From: an uncultured Planctomycetaceae bacterium
GTDB taxonomy: Bacteria > Planctomycetota > Planctomycetia > Pirellulales > Pirellulaceae
Length of the DNA stretch: 19,246 nucleotides
Direction of reading: 5' to 3'
NCBI GenBank assembly: GCA_903927685.1
Contig: CAIYOB010001258.1
Span: 1-19,246 of the forward strand
In this document: in pieces, positions 16,001 through 19,246 of the stretch
Layout: the number at the start of each line of letters is the position of its first letter
Numbering within the stretch: position 1 is the stretch's first letter
Program-made: the position numbers and the translations under genes
Notes under the pieces: model-generated
Databases searched by the model: none
Seen by the model: the letters and a program-made list of their open reading frames with translations, nothing else
What the model was told of the DNA's origin: nothing

Positions 16001-16534
16001 ACCTCGATGCGTTCCGGGACTCACGCTCGGCACGGCGAGCAGTTGGTCTGCCAAGGCTGTCACGAGTCCAAGGCGCAGGCGGTCAAGATGCCCGCCGGCT
16101 TGCCCCTGGCGATGCGCCGCCCGCCGTCCGAGCCGCTGCCTGACGTGGACGGCTCGAACCCGTTCAGCTATCCGCGGCTGGTCCAGCCCGTACTGGACCG
16201 CAACTGCGTGCAGTGCCACGTCGAGAAGAAGGCGTGCAACCTGGCGGCCGAGCCGATCGCCAACAAGTTCTATGCCTCGTACAACACGCTGGTCAACTAC
16301 GGCTTTACCAGCTACGGCGACAGCTACCGCACGCGTTCCGGCCAGTTCGGCGCGCGGGCCTCGAAGCTGGTCGAATTGTTGGACAAGGGCCACTACGACG
16401 TCCAACTGTCGGCCGAGGATTTCCATCGTCTGACGCTGTGGATCGACTGCTGCTCGATGTTCTACGGCGTGTTCGAGAAAGAGCCCGGCGAAGCCCAATT
16501 GCGCGGCGAGGTCGCCCGGGCGATCCTGGAATGA
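13076..16534 (+). CDS. Exported HzsA-like diheme protein with N-terminal NPCBM-like domain and beta-propeller
   Basis: This 1152-residue protein resembles the planctomycete HzsA-related family. A signal peptide (about 1-23) is followed by an NPCBM-like carbohydrate-binding domain (about 75-195; key stretch GFWVHADSELTFAVGGRY then FEALVGEDKD and VVRFKVLS). A long helical, unassigned region runs to about 540. A propeller-like domain begins at GEDVEGGSFLSPALSPDG (549 on), with repeated blades such as NLDGSELQQLTDG and MNPDGSGINCLSF. Two c-type heme sites lie near the end, C992-Q-G-C995-H996 and C1044-V-Q-C1047-H1048. ATG at 13076 has GGAGG 5 nt upstream. The host is not shown to be an anammox bacterium, so hydrazine synthesis is not implied; an extracytoplasmic redox role on a carbohydrate-linked substrate is inference. 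The Gfo/Idh/MocA gene follows 96 nt downstream, probably in one operon. Confidence 0.85.
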   Translation: MRHVLLTLTATLALVVPIAAGAAESEQASPWAQAMVAARAAYLQSPEAQQAAAGESLFRPFDSGPLDGKGPAQQVAVDVTGLQELRLVAICERGPANCNIWGEPKLIAKDGTVTKLTDLQPAGVKVGWGQLLVNKNWKDNPLIVGDRQFEFGFWVHADSELTFAVGGRYQRFEALVGEDKDRQGGVVRFKVLSTPLPLPASWAKVASDWPLQSGWLQADVRADGLGAWFAPRETGALEQEIVGLALRDAAADSPLRAELDSLVAAQAGAGDPRWLDLYARVCRARDCVATLATVEDPSAKAALESELAGLLTAKVPVDDPRWDDLRVRAVQAGELDHQYAALQYDIQQRAVLSTATGERVWNGTTYVPTERSTGEEIAKQVFCREALVLETDRDPADIVLRRTAALLHDLKQFAGLELATFDAPLTKLQQAVAATPVTDAAARRALHHELCRLRRQIAFANPLLDFQDVVFIKRHRAFYQHMCDQFYGLVQNPGGGLYVLRDAFGPQPQVRDVLADSVCETGRLQGQKLSGGSGRRANLQYDGQQAISGEDVEGGSFLSPALSPDGGKIAFAYVERQGGTEQIFHEDPTRGHWDTQRCYHLFSVNLDGSELQQLTDGTWNDFDPCWLPTGRLAFISERRGGYLRCGRACPLYNLYDMNPDGSGINCLSFHDSNEWHPSVSHDGRIVWTRWDYVDRHGCIAHMPWITTLDGRDPRPLHGNYAPRQARPDMELYVRPIPGSAKYVGLAAPHHGQAYGSLIIINPQVADDDGMGPVRRLTPEVGFPESQGGRQAYSTPWPLGENYHLCVYDAAMSGAPLRRPGENYGLYLVDAFGNKELLYRDPDISCMNPIPLRSQPLPAVPATTLAEAQRRQPVTIGDEGAATMAVVNVYDHQKGWPEGTKIHALRIMQLLPCAVPSGGLRPHETGKRIAEAGDSIVPARWVLGTVPVEADGSAHFKVPAYRELFFQALDERGMAITSMRSGTHARHGEQLVCQGCHESKAQAVKMPAGLPLAMRRPPSEPLPDVDGSNPFSYPRLVQPVLDRNCVQCHVEKKACNLAAEPIANKFYASYNTLVNYGFTSYGDSYRTRSGQFGARASKLVELLDKGHYDVQLSAEDFHRLTLWIDCCSMFYGVFEKEPGEAQLRGEVARAILE

Positions 16535-16630
16535 ACCGCCGCGCTGGAACCGCCGCCCTGGATGCTTGTATCCGGGGTTGCAGACGATCAGAATACCTGC
16601 CGGTGACCGATCAACTCAAGGAGCGAAGGC

Positions 16631-18028
16631 ATGCAACGACAAGATCAGGCAACGGCGGCGGAACTGGGGGGGCGGCGCGAGTTCGGTGCGCACCGCGGCC
16701 TCCTGGCGGCAGGCACGGCGTTGGTGGGAGTGGCTGTTCCGCACGTCCACGCGGCGGAGGACAACACGATCCGGCTGGCGTTGATCGGTTGCGGTGGCCG
16801 CGGCAGCGGCGCTGCTGCCAACGCCCTGACCGTGCCCGACGGCCATGCCAAGCTGGTGGCCATGGCGGATCTCTTTCAGCCGCGCATCGACGCCTCGCTG
16901 CGCACCCTGGCTCGGGAATTCGGCGAGGCCGTCGACGTGCCGGCAGAACGGCAGTTCGTCGGCTTTGACGCCTATCGTAAGGCGATCGACTGTCTCCGTC
17001 CCGGCGATGTAGCCATGTTGACCACGCACTCCGGATTTCGGCCGGTGCACTTCGAGTACGCGGTCGAAAAAGGCGTCAACGTGTTCATGGAAAAGAGCTT
17101 TGCTCCCGATCCGGTCGGGATCCGGCGGATCATCCGCGCGGGCGAGGCGGCTGAGAAGAAGAACCTCAAAGTCGCGGCCGGCTTGATGTGCCGCCACTCC
17201 CCGGCCCGGCAGGCTCTGATCCGCAGAATTCGCGATGGCGAACTGGGGCAGATCCAGCTGATCCGCGCCTATCGCATGGATGCCGGCGGCGGTCTGGGGC
17301 CCCGCCAAGGCGACGACAGTGAGTTGCTGTGGCAGATCCGGCGCGCGCCTTGGTTTTTGTGGGGCTCGTCCGGGCGGTTCATCGGCCTAATGGTCCACCA
17401 GATCGACGAATGCTGCTGGATTATGGACGGCTGGCCCGTCTCGGCCCAGGGCGTGGGCGGACGCGTCGCCAACAGCGGGGACTACAGCGAGAATCACGAC
17501 TCGTACTCGATCGAGTACACGTTTGCCGACGGGGCCAAGGCGATGGTGGTGGGGCGCTACATCCCCAACTGCTATAACGAATTCGCCACGTTTGTCCACG
17601 GCACGAAATGCGCCGCCCAGTTCTCCGGCAATGTGCATGCCCCGACGGTTCATACGTACAAGGACCAGCGGGTGGCGCCCGACAATATCGCTTGGAACTA
17701 CGGCTACCAGGCGGATAAGGAGTGGTCGACTCGGTTCCGCGGACGAGAAAGTCCCTGGCAGGAAGAGTGGAGCGTGCTGCTGGCCGCCATCCGCGACGAC
17801 CGGCCGCACAACGAGGCCCAGCGGGCCGCCTACTCGGACCTGGCCTCGATCATGGGCCGGGCGGCGGTGCACTCCGGCCAGGTGATCACGTGGGACCAGG
17901 CGTTGGCGTCGGAATTTCAGTTCTGCCCGAATATCGACACGCTCGACGAAAACAGCCCGCCCCCGGTGCTGGCCGACGCGCAGGGCCGCTACGCTCCGCC
18001 GATCCCCGGCGCGTGGAAAGAGATCTGA
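16631..18028 (+). CDS. Gfo/Idh/MocA-family NAD(P)-dependent oxidoreductase with Tat-like leader
   Basis: The 465-residue product has a leader with paired arginines (GGRREFGAHRGLLAAG) and an Ala-rich hydrophobic stretch ending VHAAE, resembling the Tat signals common on planctomycete members of this family; the motif is imperfect. The Rossmann fold starts at about 47 with IRLALIGCGGRGSG (G53-C-G-G-R-G). The usual EKP catalytic motif is here E154-K155-S, so the lysine is kept but proline is replaced. H256-Q-I-D259 is the expected H-x-x-D pair in the substrate domain, followed by a second alpha/beta domain with a C-terminal PGAWKEI. Such enzymes oxidise or reduce sugars or sugar derivatives; the substrate is unknown. 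ATG at 16631 lies a short distance after GGAG and GAAGG. It follows the HzsA-like gene and converges with the next gene. Confidence 0.92.
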   Translation: MQRQDQATAAELGGRREFGAHRGLLAAGTALVGVAVPHVHAAEDNTIRLALIGCGGRGSGAAANALTVPDGHAKLVAMADLFQPRIDASLRTLAREFGEAVDVPAERQFVGFDAYRKAIDCLRPGDVAMLTTHSGFRPVHFEYAVEKGVNVFMEKSFAPDPVGIRRIIRAGEAAEKKNLKVAAGLMCRHSPARQALIRRIRDGELGQIQLIRAYRMDAGGGLGPRQGDDSELLWQIRRAPWFLWGSSGRFIGLMVHQIDECCWIMDGWPVSAQGVGGRVANSGDYSENHDSYSIEYTFADGAKAMVVGRYIPNCYNEFATFVHGTKCAAQFSGNVHAPTVHTYKDQRVAPDNIAWNYGYQADKEWSTRFRGRESPWQEEWSVLLAAIRDDRPHNEAQRAAYSDLASIMGRAAVHSGQVITWDQALASEFQFCPNIDTLDENSPPPVLADAQGRYAPPIPGAWKEI

Positions 18029-18096
18029 CCCAGCCAGGGGCAGCCAAACACGTCGCCCCCGGAGTCCAGCCAAGGCGGATTGCCCTCCTCAGGCTG

Positions 18097-19246
18097 CTAT
18101 GGTGTAGCCTGGTCCGTCGTCAGCTTACCGTCGCGGTCCGGATCGGCTTTGTCGAACATCCGCAGGGCGATGCTCTGCAGTTCATCCTTCGTGATGCTGC
18201 CATCGCCGTCCGCATCGATCTCCTGAGCGTGCTGCCTGACGAAGCCGCCCATCGCCGAACGGACTCCGCCGGGGCCGGCGTATTCCTCGGCGATGAGTGC
18301 CGCATCCTGGTTGCGGTCGTAGCCCGCAAACGTCTTCTCGACCTCGGCGATCATCTCGGCGCGAGAGACCGCGCCGTCTTGGTCTGTGTCCAGCTCGTCG
18401 GCATGGACGATCGGCCACGGCAGGCGAGGTTCGCCCGAGTCGGCGTTTCGCCGCGGGCCCGGCCCCGACGACGGCTCGCCGGAGGGCTGCCTGGGTTTGG
18501 GCTCAGCGCCGGCGTCATCTGTCTGTGACTTCGGTTCACGCCCCGGCGGTCGTGCGTCGGCGGGGCGATCGCCGGCCGGCTTGCCTTTTCGCCCGGGCCC
18601 CGCGTCCTTGCGTTGCTTCCGTTCGCCGTCTCCGGGGGAAGGGCGATCTGCCGCCGGTCGGCGGGCGGGACGCGCGTCAAGTCCCTGAGCAAAGCGTTCG
18701 GTGATCGAGCCCTGGGGTGTCAGTTCGCGGCCTTGCAAGGCCGGATGGTCGGGGCCGTACCGGTAGGCACGAAAGGCCGAATTGGTCATCGGCAGCACGT
18801 CGCCGAGCACTTTCACCGCGCCATCCCGCGTGACCGGATTGATGTACTCCCACACCAGTTCGCCCTCGGCGGTGACCTCGAAGAAATGGCCTTCGGTGTC
18901 CGAGCAGATGAACGTGTTGCCGTTGGGCAGGCGCTGGCCGCTCGAACCGATGTGACTGAAGAAACCGTGGCTGTTGACGGACCGGTAGGTCCAGACAACC
19001 TGGTTGGAAACCTGCCGCGGTTGGTTATGGGTGTCCTTGTCGTAGGTCTCGCGCCGGTAATCCGCGTCGGGCGGATTGACATATCGGCCCGTGTCGCGTC
19101 CGCTGGCGTCGACGAACGGGTTAATCTCCAGGATCGACGACTGCGGCGCCCGCTGGAACAGGTATTGACCGTTGTTGAAGACCATGATGTGGCCCGCGCC
19201 CGGCAAGCCGGGCCGGATCCAATGCACGTCATGCGCTCCGCCCATC
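18097..19246 (-). CDS. Aryl-sulfotransferase-like protein with C-terminal EF-hands (N-terminus outside window)
   Basis: The window holds the last 382 or so codons; the start lies beyond 19246 and the Met at 19245 is internal. The visible N-terminal part (HDVHWIRPGLPGAGHIMVFN, then QSSILEINPF, QVSNQVVWTYRS, QRLPNGNTFICSDTEGHFFE, and ELVWEYINPV) is the repeated propeller pattern of arylsulfotransferase (ASST)-type proteins. A Pro/Arg/Lys/Glu-rich linker of about 90 residues follows. Then come four EF-hand-like loops: DTDQDGAVSRAE, DRNQDAALIAEE, DADGDGSITKDE and DPDRDGKLTTDQ. The first and third are canonical; the second lacks the central Gly, and the fourth ends in Gln instead of Glu, so calcium binding may be weaker there. 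It converges on the Gfo/Idh/MocA gene across a 68-nt gap with no clear terminator. Sulfotransferase activity is not proven by these parts. Confidence 0.85.
   Translation of the reverse strand, partial: MGGAHDVHWIRPGLPGAGHIMVFNNGQYLFQRAPQSSILEINPFVDASGRDTGRYVNPPDADYRRETYDKDTHNQPRQVSNQVVWTYRSVNSHGFFSHIGSSGQRLPNGNTFICSDTEGHFFEVTAEGELVWEYINPVTRDGAVKVLGDVLPMTNSAFRAYRYGPDHPALQGRELTPQGSITERFAQGLDARPARRPAADRPSPGDGERKQRKDAGPGRKGKPAGDRPADARPPGREPKSQTDDAGAEPKPRQPSGEPSSGPGPRRNADSGEPRLPWPIVHADELDTDQDGAVSRAEMIAEVEKTFAGYDRNQDAALIAEEYAGPGGVRSAMGGFVRQHAQEIDADGDGSITKDELQSIALRMFDKADPDRDGKLTTDQATP

Noticed and set aside
14747..16498. 583-codon minus-strand frame opposite the HzsA-like gene
   Set aside because: It has no family match by eye and is antisense to conserved propeller and heme motifs on the plus strand.
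13076..16534. Evidence that the organism is an anammox bacterium
   Set aside because: HzsA-like proteins occur in many non-anammox planctomycetes, no hydrazine synthase beta or gamma genes are adjacent, and the neighbours point to carbohydrate-linked redox chemistry.

Overview
The window looks like chromosomal DNA from a high-GC member of the Planctomycetota, most likely a Pirellulales-type organism. The evidence is a set of families typical of that phylum: a PSCyt1-type cytochrome c protein (cut by the left edge), a formylglycine sulfatase, a Tat-type Gfo/Idh/MocA oxidoreductase, a very large secreted FAD-dependent oxidoreductase with added domains, a secreted multidomain protein resembling the alpha subunit of hydrazine synthase, and an aryl-sulfotransferase-like protein with EF-hands (cut by the right edge). 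No rRNA, tRNA, CRISPR array or transposase gene was recognised.

Layout. Positions 1-346 (minus): start of a PSCyt1 protein with one heme site. 513-1136 (plus): YdjM/DUF457-type membrane metal-dependent hydrolase. 1288-6792 (plus): a metal-efflux module made of a small exported Cys/His-rich protein, an intergenic stretch with two palindromic repeat structures, a His-rich RND adaptor and a CusA/CzcA-type RND pump. No outer-membrane factor is present. 6835-8546 (minus): a sulfatase preceded by a small DUF2892 membrane protein. 8744-12175 (minus): a 1143-residue exported protein with two FAD domains, a discoidin-like insert and HEAT-like repeats. 12299-12839 (minus): a RelB/DinJ-MazF toxin-antitoxin pair. 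13076-18028 (plus): the HzsA-like diheme protein followed by a Gfo/Idh/MocA oxidoreductase. 18097-19246 (minus): C-terminal part of the sulfotransferase-like EF-hand protein.

How the genes may work together. The left third is a metal-resistance block. The right two thirds is a set of exported redox and carbohydrate-related proteins of the kind planctomycetes use on (often sulfated) glycans; this role is inferred from families only.

The most notable feature is at DNA level. A 55-bp sequence occurs twice in the same orientation with 53 of 55 identical bases (12220-12274 and 12992-13046), exactly bracketing the toxin-antitoxin module. Each copy lies just upstream of one of the two large, divergently transcribed genes, and contains promoter-like hexamers on both strands. 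This fits a model in which a shared bidirectional promoter was duplicated when the toxin-antitoxin segment arrived.
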